From: Cladosporium sp. IMV 00045 | Taxonomy: Eukaryota; Ascomycota; Dothideomycetes; Cladosporiales; Cladosporiaceae | Length of the DNA stretch: 64,000 bases | Direction: 5' to 3' | Assembly: GCA_001931905.2 (NCBI GenBank) | Contig: MSJI02000727.1 | Coordinates: forward strand, 1-64,000 | Notes under the pieces: model-generated | Database searches by the model: none | Told to the model about the DNA's origin: nothing | What the model saw: only the letters and a program-made list of their open reading frames with translations | Shown here: positions 42,093 through 52,950 of the stretch, piece by piece | Position numbering within the stretch: position 1 is the first letter of the stretch | How the letters are laid out: every line of letters begins with the position of its first letter | Position numbers and translations under genes: made by a program

Positions 42093-42492
42093 AAACGCAG
42101 ATGACCAAGTTGAGAACAATAAACAAGAGAATGAAACCATCAAAGTCAAAAAAGAACAAATTTTCTTCGCTAGCATATAAAAATAAAAGAAAAAAACTCA
42201 TCATACCTCCCTTTCTCCCTTTCTTCAGAACAAACCCTCTTTGTACCTCACTCCAGCCTGCCATGCCATTTTCTCGTTTGAGCATAACCACACATCTTCA
42301 TTCGCATTTCCTCAATCGCATCTGACACTCCGTACTCGGTGCCCTTGGCTTGGTTTCCGAACCTCCGACTCGCTAGTGATCAAAGCAGGAATGTTGCTTC
42401 CATCATCCCATTTTTACATATCATAGAAATACCCTTTTGTAATTTCCCCATTACCTTAACCCAAACCCTCCATCCATCAAACTCCTCAGTCC

Positions 42493-42527
42493 CATCAACA
42501 TCAACATCAACATCAACATCAACATCA
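42493..42527. repeat. Microsatellite (CATCAA)n
   Basis: About six copies of a 6-bp unit just past the stop of the casein kinase II beta gene; probably in its 3' UTR. Confidence 0.92.
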
Positions 42528-42533
42528 GAGAAA

Positions 42534-43835
42534 TCAACCACCACCACCACCAACCCTAACAGCCGCCCCGCCTCCACCAACACTACTCTCCCCATTAACC
42601 TTCCCCCCGCCCTCTCTCCTCCTTCCCTTCCCAGCCCCTTTCATCTCACCAGCAGCTCCCTCCTCAGCCCCCTCCATATCCTCATCTTCCACCTCCCCCG
42701 CGACTTCCTGACTCTGATCCGGCATCTCCGCATCCGCCACCGCAGCACTCTTGAGCGCAGCTTGCTGCGCAGCCCACAAAGCGCTTTCATCAAGCTCATT
42801 CGCGTCCGCGGGTTTGGAGCGCAGCCACTTCATGCGCGGACCCGTCTTGGCGACCTCCGCGACGCGGAAGCCGTAGATGCGCGGCTCGTAGATGTTGCCG
42901 TACCCAAGACCTGGTGCGAGGTTGCGGGGCGCGACGCCGTTGATGTTCTCTGGCTGGGCGGGCAGGGCGGTTGTGCTGGGTTGGTTTGCTGTGGCGCTCG
43001 TGCTGTTGGGTGGGGGACCCGTGGGGGTCCCGCTGCTTGTGCCAGTAGGGGGGTTTTGATGGCTGGAGGTTAGGGAGGAGGAGAGGGAGGAGCGGGCGGT
43101 TTTCGTGCCTTGGTTGGCGGGTGTGGTTGATGAAGGGCCAGTGGCGAGGGGGTCGACGAGGGGCGCTGCAGGCGGTGGGGCGGGTTTGTCGCCTCCGACG
43201 TCCAGCTCGGGGAAGGTCATGAAGAAGAGGCAGCCGAAGGTGGTGCCGAAGAAGGCTCCATCGACGGTCTGAAAGCGCGAGTTGGGCGGCGTGTACACGT
43301 CCAGACAGCTCGGGCAGAAGAGCTTGACGGTCTCGTGGCCGGGAATGTCGGAGCAGCCTACGGGCAGCACGCGCGCTCCATAGCAGTGCACGCGCGGGCA
43401 GTGCCCGAAGTGGCCCAGCTCGTACTTCTCCGCCATCTGCTGGATGCCCTGCCGGCTCGTGATGAAGCGCTGGTGTATGAGGCCGTAGAGCATCTCGGCA
43501 GAGCTCTCAATAACACTCAAGTCGCTCGCCATCCTCAAATGCCGCCTCTCCGCGGCGTCCGCGCGCTTGTAAGCCCTGCCTTCCGGGTCCAGCATCTCGT
43601 CCTCATCTTCGTCATCATCATCCTCCTCCTCATCCTCCTCATCACTGGCATCCTCCGGCTCCACATCAAGAATCATTTCCAGCGCCTCCTTGTACATGGG
43701 CACCTGGCTCTGCAGGCCGGTCAAGTTAAAGTCATCCTCGATGAAGTCCTCGCTGACCTCGGCGAAGTACTCGTGGCCGACGAGCGAGCAGAAGGCCGAA
43801 ATCCACGACTCCGGCGCTTGCGAGGAGGAGCTCAT
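42534..43835 (-). CDS. CKB1: Casein kinase II regulatory (beta) subunit
   Basis: An intronless frame of 433 residues from the ATG at 43835. It contains the full CK2-beta fold: ESWISAFCSLVGHEYFAEVS at the start, the acidic loop (EPEDASDEEDEEEDDDDEDE), LYGLIHQRFITSRQGIQQMA, and the zinc ribbon formed by CPRVHC and CPSC around FCPSCLDVYTPPN. It continues with FFGTTFGCLFFMTFPEL and, after an insert, IYEPRIYGFRVAEVAK. The beta dimer assembles the CK2 holoenzyme and directs substrates in nucleus and cytosol. It is much longer than animal CK2 beta (about 215). A 100-residue Ser/Thr/Pro/Asn-rich insert splits the conserved C-terminal part, and an acidic then Gly-rich tail follows. The choice between CKB1 and CKB2 type is tentative. 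Confidence 0.95.
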   Translation of the reverse strand: MSSSSQAPESWISAFCSLVGHEYFAEVSEDFIEDDFNLTGLQSQVPMYKEALEMILDVEPEDASDEEDEEEDDDDEDEDEMLDPEGRAYKRADAAERRHLRMASDLSVIESSAEMLYGLIHQRFITSRQGIQQMAEKYELGHFGHCPRVHCYGARVLPVGCSDIPGHETVKLFCPSCLDVYTPPNSRFQTVDGAFFGTTFGCLFFMTFPELDVGGDKPAPPPAAPLVDPLATGPSSTTPANQGTKTARSSLSSSLTSSHQNPPTGTSSGTPTGPPPNSTSATANQPSTTALPAQPENINGVAPRNLAPGLGYGNIYEPRIYGFRVAEVAKTGPRMKWLRSKPADANELDESALWAAQQAALKSAAVADAEMPDQSQEVAGEVEDEDMEGAEEGAAGEMKGAGKGRRREGGGKVNGESSVGGGGAAVRVGGGGG

Positions 43836-44846
43836 GATCAGGTCCTCGTCCAGCGCGATCTCGCTGATCGTGAGCGCTTTTTCGAATGCGTGAGACAGCC
43901 GGCGCTCCGCGGCTGCTGAGTAGGAGGCGGATGTCGAGCTGGCGATTTCCGATAGGCCGGCGAGGTCGTACTCGCGCTTGGGAGCCAGTTTCGTTGGTGG
44001 TCGCGTGAGTGTGTCTGTATGCTCCAGGCGCTTTTGGAATTCCAGACTTGAGAGTCGGTTTTCTTCCGCAATTGGATAGAGCGGTGTAGGTTGAATGCTG
44101 ATTCACCAAGCAAGATCGCAGGAAAGCGATTCTCTCAGTCCTGTCCAGAACCGCGCGCTTTCACCTAGCAGCTTCCCTTCCCAATCCTTGCACGAAAATC
44201 ACGTGCACCTCGCAGACCGCAGCTCTTACCCTTCACTTCCAGTGACTAGACCAGACAATAGCAGCAGCAACCCCACCAAAAATCGGGCTGCAAAATCCCA
44301 CCACCAGCTGTATTGTTTCCCTCTGCCTTTTTTCTGCGCGACGGCAAGTATCGTCGTCGTCCTGTCGTGAATGTGAATTCGTAGCCCTGCAGTTGTAGGT
44401 GCAGGTTTGTCGGGTTTCGCAAGTTGATTACTGAGGTGTTGGTGAGTGGTTGGATGTGAGGCTTGCGCTGGCTTTGGCTGTGGTGGGCACGGCCGGCAGC
44501 TGAAGTGGGATGTGAGTGATGAGTGAGGGAGAGGTGTGGAGTCGGGGCCGCGTCGCGCTTGAATCTCGGGTGGGAGACAACTTGACTTGACTTCGTGAGA
44601 GAGAGCAGTAAGATACAGGTGAAAACATAGACAGGAATTGATAAGTTATTGTTATCAAATATGGACACGTTGTCTTCCAGTTCCATCGTGGTCATCAGTC
44701 GGAAAATTGTTGAGGGTTCGTTTGAGCATCGTATCATAGTAAATTCACGTAAGGAACAAGCATCACTTCAACGCATTGGACAGCATTGGACACAAGTGAT
44801 GTACCAATATCCCATCAATGCCTCAATATCAACATCAACCTCCCCC
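43836..44846. other. Intergenic, CK2 beta promoter / Zn2Cys6 gene 3' flank
   Basis: About 1 kb with no coding signal on either strand beyond short frames. Confidence 0.5.
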
Positions 44847-47608
44847 CTAGAACAGCTCATCCATAATCCCCGTCAACCCTTCCCCACCCGCGCCACCACC
44901 AGCATTAGCAGCAGCACCAGCACCTGCCTGACCCTCAAACCCCTCAACATACTGCTGCTGCTGCGTGTTATCTTGCACCGAAGACGCACTCCCATTCCCA
45001 TGCAACGCACCATGCCCCTGCTGCTGGCCCATAGCCTGCAACCCACCCGCCGCTTCAAACAAACTCGTCAGATCGTTCGCCATTCCTTCCGGGCTGCTGC
45101 TGTGGCCTGTCGCTGTGGACCAGGCCGTTTGCTGGGCTTGGCTGTTACCGGTATTGCCGCTGCCACCATTGTTGTTGTTGTACAAATCTATCTCGTTAAC
45201 ATCAACGCCCGCCAAACCCGCCATGGCCACTGCTGCGCTTCGGCTGGGATCCGTGTCGCCTTTCAATTGCGTTTGGGATTGCGACTGTGGTGTCGGTGGA
45301 GCTTGGGATTGCTGTTTCGGCGGCTGTGCTGGTTGCTGCTGCTGCTGCTGTGTGCGTTCTTTATCAGCGACGAGACCCAATTTTGGCGCGATCTCTTTCA
45401 AGTGCCGGATAGTCTTCCAAAGACGCTCGCTAATCGGGCTGCCTTTGCTGAGCGCTCGCACGAGATCGAGCGCCATGTAGAATTCTTCCCGGACGTTGTC
45501 GCCGAACAAGGCGGGGGTATGGCTGACGGCTAGGAAGAGCACGGCCAGCGCGCCGGTCAGGAAGGGGTTGAAGAGGGCTTGTTGCGTGTGGTAGATGTCG
45601 GAGGTTTGGCTGACGTGCGTGAGCACGCGGATGGTGTCTTTGGCTACGTCGACGACGTTTTGCGCTTGTTCGCGGTTTTGCATTATGCTCGTTGCGGAGT
45701 GCAGGACGGGGCGGTAGATGTGTATGCGCATTTGGTTGGCGCGGAGGTAGAGGATTACGCGTAGACGATAGCTTCCGCGTGAGGGAGGTTGGTCGGCAGA
45801 AATGGGCTGTGAGGGGTGTTCAAATTTGAGCATTGGGGGAATGCTGTGATGCCACTCGATGACTTGGTAGTCGAGATAAGCCATTTCAGATTGATTGACG
45901 GATCCGCTGCCGTCGTTTGCTGCTGTTGGTGTCTTGGAGACTGTTCGCCAGACCCGACTGCTGATTTCGCAGAACCTCGCCATGGCTGACAGATAGGAGG
46001 TTTTGTCTTCTGGTTTCGGCACTGAAGGATCGACGTCGGTGTCTTGCAGAGCGAAGGGCATACCAGTGCCAAAGCTGAACCTTCGATCAAGGATATAGAC
46101 AGACCAAAACATCAGCTTCGCTTCAGACCGTTCAGCGGGTCCAGACATCGCTTCGTAGGTCTCATGGCGGTGCAAGCCGAGCTCGACAGATCTTCTCGCC
46201 GCATTACCAATGTTGCGCCAAGATCCGACCTCGTTGTCACGATGGAATTCAAACATTGCCTGAGAAAGTCAGTCTTCGAACTAATAAGCAGACCAAAAAT
46301 GTCCAGGTCTTACCGTCATAGTCAGCAGCCGAATAGCCTTAATGCTGACTCTGCCCTCGAGCGCATTCTTGATCGCAGCCTGAACGCCCGCGCTCTCAAA
46401 CATCTTGAGTCCCAGCTCGCTGCTCCCCGAACCTTCCATAGTCGAAGCACACGCAATAATCATCTTCAGCACAATCGTATCATCGTCGTCAATAGCATCC
46501 GCGCCGGGAAGGCCCTGCTGCATAAACCCCGAACGCCTGATCGCCTCTATAAAGCAATACAGCCGTTCGGTGTACTTTATGACCGTCTCGATGTCCAGCA
46601 CAGGGTACATCAGATTGATCTCCTCCCCGTACACCTGACAAAGCCGCAGCGCCTCCTCTTTACTTACACTGTATATCGGATCTTTCTCTTCATGAATCTC
46701 TTGGAAGACTTGCATGTTCCGTTCCGCCTGGCCTGGCGATATCATAGGCTCGTCGCGCGCGGATTCTCCTTCCACCATGCCGTTGCCGTCCGTGCCTGGT
46801 GTGATGCCCATGGTTTGCAGGCTGTTTTTGGCGACGCCGAAGCTGAAGTCTACGCTCGTCGGTCCGCGGTATGTAGGTTGTGGAGGCTGTGTGGAGAAGC
46901 TTCGTTGTCTTGCGTTGGAAGGTGATGCTGATATGGGCACTCCCTGTCCAGCTTGGGGTAGGCCGAAAGCATGGTTTTGGAGAGACGGATCGATCGGGGT
47001 CGTCGATTGAGGCGGCGCAATAGGTTGTTGATGTTGCTGCTGTTGCTGCTGCGGCTGTGGAGGCATCTGCTGAGGCACAGGAGCTGTCGGTTGACCCAAG
47101 CTGCCACGGAGGTTGTTCAGGTTGTCAAAGAGCATGTTGATCTGGTCCTGCAGCGACGCGACGTGCGCGGACATATCCTTGTACTCCGGCGAGTCTTTGA
47201 AGCCAGTACAGCAATTGGGCGCATAGACACACTCGAGGTTCAGGTTGCCGCATCGCTGGCAGGGCGTCTGGCCGTTGCATTTGATCTTGCGACGCTTGCA
47301 CTCGTTGCTGTGTAGCTCAGTCAGTATTCTCTGGCGCACACAGCAATGCGCAAGAACATTCAAGAGACTTACCAGGCGAGTGAGATATATCGCGACCGAC
47401 GCGATTTGCTGCCAGCACCACCTTGAGAGGCATCGTCGGCCTTCCTTTTGGTGCCATGGCTGCTGTCGCCGCCGGGACTGTCCTCGTACTGGGGATGTTG
47501 CTGAGGTTGTGGGTGTTGGTGTTGCTGCTGCTGCTGTTGCTGGTGTTGGTGCTGGCCGATTTGACTGTTGGCGACGGACGCTATGGCCGCCATGCTTTGG
47601 TTGTCCAT
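44847..47608 (-). CDS. Zn2Cys6 transcription factor with fungal_trans domain
   Basis: Three exons, 47373-47608, 46314-47307 and 44847-46259, giving 880 residues. The first intron interrupts the first cysteine codon (TG|C) of the zinc cluster CNECKRRKIKCNGQTPCQRC plus GNLNLEC, restoring a complete Cys6 motif. The N-terminus is His/Gln-rich. A linker (CCTGFKDSPEYKDMSAHVAS, then a short coiled coil) and polyQ/P stretches follow. The middle homology region (about 260-660) includes EINLMYPVLDIETVIKYTER, FEFHRDNEVGSWRNIGNAAR and FWSVYILDRRFSFGTGMPFA, typical of fungal_trans. The C-terminal 200 residues are Gln/Gly/Asn-rich and probably activate transcription. It should bind CGG-containing sites in the nucleus; target genes are unknown. 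Confidence 0.93.
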
Positions 47609-48218
47609 GCCTGCTATATCATTCGACGTGCCGAACTGGCGGACGCAGCAATTCCGCAGTCAGGATGGAATTGTTTCCAGGTGGTAGGAGGAGAAGCGAG
47701 GGCACATCACCAAAGCTTGGACTTGACCTTCATCTTGGCTGGAACAGACTTGGGTGGGGGGCCTTCGATAGCCGATACTTGAGCCGATGCCCGATAAGGA
47801 AGTATCTTGTAACTTTATGTTGATGATATTGACGTCTTTTGTTTAGGATAGGTACATGTATTCCTGGTGGAACGTTTTTCTCAAAGACCCTTTCAGAGCC
47901 CGCGCTTCATGGCAGTCCTCCCACAATGCAGCAATGAAAGGCGAGTATTTCAAAGTCGGATAGGTTTCACTCAATCTGTTCCAATAACGATCAAGTGTGA
48001 TGTACTATCATCACCAAAGCCTAGAAGTAACGCGAGTGAGGAAGACCTTTGAAAATCTATAAAATCAAAACCAAACGCTCTGGGCGCTTTTCCCAAAACC
48101 AATCGCCCTGGTATTTCAGTCTGTACAGTCATTAACACGTCCTTTTGTCTTTCTCTTTCCATCTTCTCTGGCATCCTTCAATCCCTCAATCCATCATGTC
48201 TTCAAGTCCATTACTCGC
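47609..48218. other. Intergenic, Zn2Cys6 promoter / Cys-rich secreted gene 3' flank
   Basis: 610 bp on the upstream side of the Zn2Cys6 gene; no gene seen. Confidence 0.5.
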
Positions 48219-48939
48219 TCACACAGGCAAGAACTCCAACACTCGAATAACGGCTCTCGCTAAAAGTGGCTATTGCAAAATCGTCAGCTTCACTTCCTCC
48301 CAATTGAACCAGATAACCTCAAGAAATACAACCAAAACTTACCGGCTGCACCCCCCTCGCCCCCACCCCAGGCGTAGCCACCGTCTGCGTCCCATCCATG
48401 ACAAACCCGCCGCTCGTCCTCAGATTATCATCCCCCGTCTCCTGAGCTCCCTGCGACGTACTCGCCGTGACCAACAGCCCCGAATCCCCCGCGCCAGAAG
48501 ACGTCGCTTCCGCAAACCCGCCCGAGCTATCCGTCGAACCCGCCGTCGCTGCGCCACCGATGCTGCCTGTGCATGCTGCGCCCAGAGGACAACACGCTAC
48601 GTGTCCGGCGTTGTCGGCTTGGCAGCGTGCACTGGGCGAGCAGCAGAGGCCGGGTGCGCCGATGTTGCTGCAGTTGTTGTAGCCGCTGGGGCAGGTGTCG
48701 TCGGATTGCCGGCGGAAGAGGTTGTTGTGCGGTCGTGGTGTGGTTTGGGGTTGAGATGGTGGGTTTTGTTGTTGGTCGTGTGGTGTGGGTACTTTTTGAG
48801 CGGCTTCTTGGGGAGTACTCGAGATGTAGTAGTCGGAGATTGAGATTGGGATGGCGGAGAGGAATGGTTGGATGTTGGGCAGTTGGAGGGCGGAGGTTAT
48901 CGAAGCCGAGAGGGCGACTAGGTAGATTGGATTGCGCAT
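48219..48939 (-). CDS. Secreted Cys-rich fungal protein, possible GPI-type cell-surface protein
   Basis: Two exons, 48343-48939 and 48219-48269, giving 215 residues. The N-terminus is a signal peptide (MRNPIYLVALSASITSALQL). A polar Pro/Gln region leads to FRRQSDD, a likely Kex2-type site. A compact cysteine domain follows (CPSGYNNCSNIGAPGLCCSP, then CQADNAGHVACCPLGAACTG). Next comes a Gly/Ser/Thr-rich stretch. The intron (GTAAGT donor, GCTGAC branch) near the end leads to a short exon encoding PLLARAVIRVLEFLPV, an ending I recall from a family of fungal proteins annotated as GPI-anchored. Without the intron the frame ends in an unlike GCIS. Role unknown; the wall or cell surface is the likely place. 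Confidence 0.78.
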
Positions 48940-49284
48940 CTTTGCGGTGTGTTGTATTGCTGCTCTTCAGGGATAGAGAGCTCCGAATGGAGCTTTCCCA
49001 GTGTTGCCCAAGACGTCGTAAGCCCGATCAGCTCGGTTGATGTAAGCAGTGCGGTGTGTTAACGTTGTTCTGCTTTAATATGTCCAGTGAAGAATGCCCT
49101 GTGGTCTGTACAAATGTGGAATCGTGAAGTCTGCAAATCCGGAAGAGAGGTCGAAAATGCACCAGGTTGGACTGCTGGATATTGTTATCTTGGTGGCAGG
49201 GTATGAGCTCACATCACTAGACTGCGGAGAGACGTTGCGTAGGCGTCGCCCGACTCGGCACTTTGTTTTGGCAGCCCAACGTGT

Positions 49285-49579
49285 GACAACAGCTCGGCTG
49301 AGCGCTCGGAAGTCTCAGCTGAGCCCTCGGCATGCCAAGACTTACGGGTGCACCCGTAAGGCTCAGCTTAACTTCTGAGGACTCAGCTGAGGTTTACTCA
49401 TTACCTTTCGGTATACTTTCCTATTTATCTCTATCAAACTCGTTAGCGGAACCAGTTCTCGATGGAAGTCGATGAACCAAACCAAAATCTGGTTACAGGG
49501 CTAGAGCTCCCTCAATACCAGAATGAGGAGATACTCTGGCATTACAAGCCACTTCCCCAGTACCTCTCAGTGCCCACAT
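49285..49579 (+). mobile_element. Possible transposon 5' end, truncated by the gap
   Basis: Clustered short inverted repeats (GCTCGGCTGAGC, CTCAGCTGAG and a second GACTCAGCTGAG) and a perfect 20-bp palindrome at 49341-49360 precede an ATG at 49462. That ATG opens a 39-residue frame (MEVDEPNQNLVTGLELPQYQ onwards) cut off by Ns. Palindrome-rich termini followed by an ORF and an assembly break suit a DNA transposon, but no transposase motif is visible, so this is tentative. Confidence 0.3.
49341..49360. repeat. Perfect 20-bp palindrome
   Basis: A perfect inverted repeat centred on GTGCAC with arms CTTACGG/CCGTAAG. Confidence 0.9.
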
Positions 49580-49599
49580 NNNNNNNNNNNNNNNNNNNN
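49580..49599. other. Assembly gap (20 N)
   Basis: Twenty undetermined bases exactly at the left edge of duplication copy 2; the true distance and linkage across it are not shown by the sequence. Confidence 0.99.
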
Positions 49600-49701
49600 G
49601 CCCCTCCACAGCCAATCCCACGGGCCGATCTTTCGCGACCTCACACGTTGTTTGACATCAGGCAGGGCAGGCACGGCAAGGCAATTGACAATTCGCAAAC
49701 C

Positions 49702-50335
49702 ATGGCTGAAGCCGGCAAGGGAAACCAGAGTAAGCCTAGCACGCAGTATTGTAGTCTCGTCCATAGCACGTGTGCTGATTCTCCCTTTTCTCCCTGATGT
49801 AGTCAATCTGGATGCGCTGAGCGTCCAGCAGCTCTCGCAAGTCAAGAAGCAGTTCGACGAGGAGGTCCAGCACTTGACCAACTCCTACCAGAACTTGCGC
49901 GTCGCCCAGCAGAAATTCAAGGACTGCGTGGTGAGCGTCAAGGAAGGTGTCGCCGATAGCGTTCAAGGTAGAACTTCACCATCATGCCTCCCGTACATGC
50001 CAAACGCGCAACACCACTGACCACTTCCCTCCTCACCAGACAAAACCCTCCTCGTCCCCCTGACCTCCTCCCTCTACGTCCCCGGCAAGCTCGCCAGCAC
50101 CAGCCACGTGCTCGTCGACGTCGGCACGGGCTTCTACGTCGAGAAGACCACCGACGCCGCTACCACTTTCTACAACGCGAAAATCGAAGAGCTCGGCAAG
50201 AACATCAAGGAGTTGGAGAATGTCGTCAACGGCAAGGCGAACAATCTGCGGATGATCGAGGAGGTCCTCAGGCAGAAGATGCTGGTCGAGCAGCAGGCGC
50301 AGGCGCAGCAGGCTGCTGGTGCGGCGGCGGCTTGA
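49702..50335 (+). CDS. PFD5: Prefoldin subunit 5 (copy 2)
   Basis: Three exons, 49702-49729, 49803-49967 and 50040-50335, giving 162 residues. It has the same coiled-coil and beta-hairpin layout as copy 1, with two changes: GKLVST to GKLAST and EQQGQ to EQQAQ. Exon 1, intron 1 and most of exon 2 are identical to copy 1, while intron 2 is longer and strongly diverged. Only 102 bp of upstream sequence remain before the gap, so its promoter may be incomplete or simply unassembled. It looks intact and functional. Confidence 0.96.
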
Positions 50336-51204
50336 GGATGAGGAATAACATGGCAGAAAGATTTCCAGACGAAATAATGCGTCCGGGAGGATACCAGGCG
50401 GCCGGGAGGGGATTTTGTCTAGCCCTAGAAAATGGCCATCGCCGCCTTGGGAAGTGGTCTGGCTGAGTTGGGCCTTACAAAACCACGCTGAGCACGATGG
50501 CCAATGCCGCGCCGGTCAGGAGCAGAGCTGCTCAACATGCAGGCTCTGAGTGGCTTGCTTATTCTTGCGATAAGCAAGAAGGTTACGTTCAGAGTGTCGA
50601 TGCTGAGGATGAGAGATCACAGTATCGGCCCAAGTAACCTGACTCGACAAAGGAATACCAATCATAATCGCCCGTCGAAAATACATTCTCACTTCTCGTT
50701 ACGCTGTTGCTCTCTCAATTCCAGATTCATGGTGTCTTCGTCTGTGCACAGCACGCAACGAACATGGGGTTTCATTGACGAAAGCAGTTTCTGCGATTGA
50801 CCGGGAATACCACCAAGGCGCATTTGTTGTATGGCATTTTCTGAGCACGATTACAGTAAGACAATGATCCATGAATGGGCTGGCCTACATTTTCTGCTTC
50901 AGGTAGAGCGCTTGCAGTACCTATGGACTGCTTGTCGCGTCGACCGACTTCACATTGCTCCTTCCTTCGCTGCAAGCTTTCCAGGCTGCAACAGACGCGA
51001 CTTTTCCCTACCTGCTCACATCCTACCTCAGCATCTCAATCCACGAGCGATTCGCCATTTCAAACTCTCTCCAACTCACCGCCACATGTTCGCCGACTCG
51101 TTCCCAGATTCCAATCTGGTGTCTCCCAAACGCTCAGCCTCCCAAGCTCACGCATCACGTCAACAGCCTCAAGCCTTCAGTCCACCGCCACCGTCACCGC
51201 CACC
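50336..51204. other. Intergenic (copy 2), prefoldin 3' / F-box-like promoter
   Basis: 869 bp, recognisably homologous to 17166-18059 with many indels. No gene seen. Confidence 0.5.
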
Positions 51205-52310
51205 ATGCGCCAAACAAGAGCAAAGGCGAAGATGTCGGGCGACAACAACACCCGCTCCAATGTTACCAGCACAAGCTCTGCGAAAGCGTCCCCGATCACT
51301 GACCTCTTGTCTCAATACGGCTTGCTCCGCTTGGTCTGCCAACACCTCTCAAGCGCGGATTTCATTCACCTTGGGGCGACTTCTAGGGAGCATTGGCAGT
51401 ACATCGGATCCAGCCCAAAAGTTCTCAAAGAACTGATTCGAGGCTCTCGCTGTGATGGCAGTGGAATCATTGCACAAGCACGCGTCTTCGGCCATTGGAA
51501 GGGCAACCTGGACAATGCCACGAGGAAGTGCAAGGGCAGAGATGCTAAATCATGCGGGGATTGTGGAGCCATGGTTTGCAACGTGAGGCATTCTCGGCCT
51601 CTCTGCTCGGTTCTTGTTGCTGACTGGCTTTCTGTCAGGCTTGCCGGTTCCATCTACAGTACCCTACCTTCGGTCCTTACTCTGAGAACCGCGAACCTAC
51701 GTGGCATGACGACGACGATGAAGAGACTTTGGACGGAATCTGGTGGGACTGTGAACTCCGTACGCTTGACATGGGTGACATGGATGCTTGTTATCCTGGG
51801 AAGCTCGTGGAGATGATCAAAGCCTGCGAGATATTCTACAAGGGCCGTTTCGTCGAACATTGCACTGATTGCCAGCCCCTTTTCGGCAACTTCGAACCGC
51901 TCGAATCGACAGAAGTCTGCGATTGCTCGATATTCAAACACTTCGTCTCCCCCTGGCGCTGCATCCCCTGCGTGTTGGCCGAACAGGCCGAAAACGTCCC
52001 TCTTTTGCCAAAACCCTCTACTATGTGGGAACAGCCCCTGGGAGGTCCGTACTACTACGAGCGGGTAAATGCTGTCCAGTCCCATTCCTTCATCATCATT
52101 CGTTGCTAACATGAGATCCAGAATTTGTATTGCGCATGCGGCAAAGACACGCTCGACAACGGGCTCGTGACATGCAAGCACTGCGGCCTGGTAGTGGCTC
52201 ATGATGATTTGGGTGTCGATTACGAACAGGCATTGAGTCGTCTTCATTTGCAGCTCGGGACTTCTGTGGACGACCGCAGCAATGATTCAATTCTTAGCCA
52301 GCTTGGATGA
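51205..52310 (+). CDS. F-box-like, Cys-rich (zinc-binding) protein (copy 2)
   Basis: Three exons, 51205-51582, 51639-52064 and 52122-52310, giving 330 residues. The F-box-like segment (LLSQYGLLRLVCQHLSSADF, IHLGATSREHW) and all main cysteine pairs of copy 1 are kept: CKGRDAKSCGDCGAMVCNACR, HCTDCQ, CIPC and YCACGK...CKHCG. The C-terminal LQLGTSVDDRSNDSILSQLG matches copy 1 closely. Exon 2 between the cysteine pairs is largely different in sequence and a few residues shorter. The intact frame and kept zinc ligands argue against decay; rapid divergence is more likely. Confidence 0.8.
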
Positions 52311-52950
52311 ACATAGCACAAGAAGGGTCCGCTGTTTTTCGTGTCGCCAAGCAAGGCCAACGAGATTTCTCGGCAGTACTTCAGCATGGTGAGGTGGCCA
52401 CGGGGCGAGAATAGAACTGAAGGTCATGATGTCTCAATCAAATGAAACTGTCTGCATCACGGTTGAAATTCTGGTCAAAAGTTTCTGGCGAGATGTTCGA
52501 GTCCGGATCGCTGCTTGACTGATCGAACATAGCTGAACGCGAATCGCTATAGCAATGTGAACGGTTTAGTAACCCCCTTACCTCAATCGCCCCAAGACTT
52601 GGTCGGTTCGCCAGATATGAACTCGAGCATTCACAACCAATAGCACAATTCAGATGCGAAACAAGATGTCGCGACAGCTTTTCAACATCAGTAGCGTCGT
52701 TGATGCCGTCGACCTAAGCTCACCATCTTTCATGATCTCCACGTCAAATCAATGTGTTCATTCAGAGATCCAATCTCCTGCCACAAAATGCTTGACTCGA
52801 TCTGCCGACGCCTTGCGTCTGACGAACCTGTTCATCTGACCGCGATGTCGGTGAGCCAAGGTTTCGAGTAACGAGAATGGATATTCGAAGGAAAATTATG
52901 CTTGAGCTACCTAATCTATATGCTAATGATAGTCATCGCTCGAAGGCTTC
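52311..52950. other. Intergenic (copy 2), convergent 3' ends
   Basis: 640 bp, poorly alignable with the matching 467 bp of copy 1. No gene seen. Confidence 0.45.

Larger units (their letters stand above)
41693..42533. other. Intergenic, convergent 3' ends
   Basis: 841 bp between the NmrA-like gene and CK2 beta stops, with two microsatellites (42062-42092 and 42493-42527) and AT-rich 3' UTR-like sequence. No gene seen. Confidence 0.5.
48940..49579. other. Intergenic and possible mobile-element edge
   Basis: Upstream of the Cys-rich secreted gene. From about 49290 the sequence is rich in CTCAGCTGAG-like palindromes and ends in a truncated frame (49462 on) at the assembly gap. I see no known gene. 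Confidence 0.4.

Noticed and set aside
44649..45533. 294-codon plus-strand frame
   Set aside because: Antisense to the C-terminal part of the Zn2Cys6 gene; its leucine and cysteine runs are the complement of polyglutamine codons.
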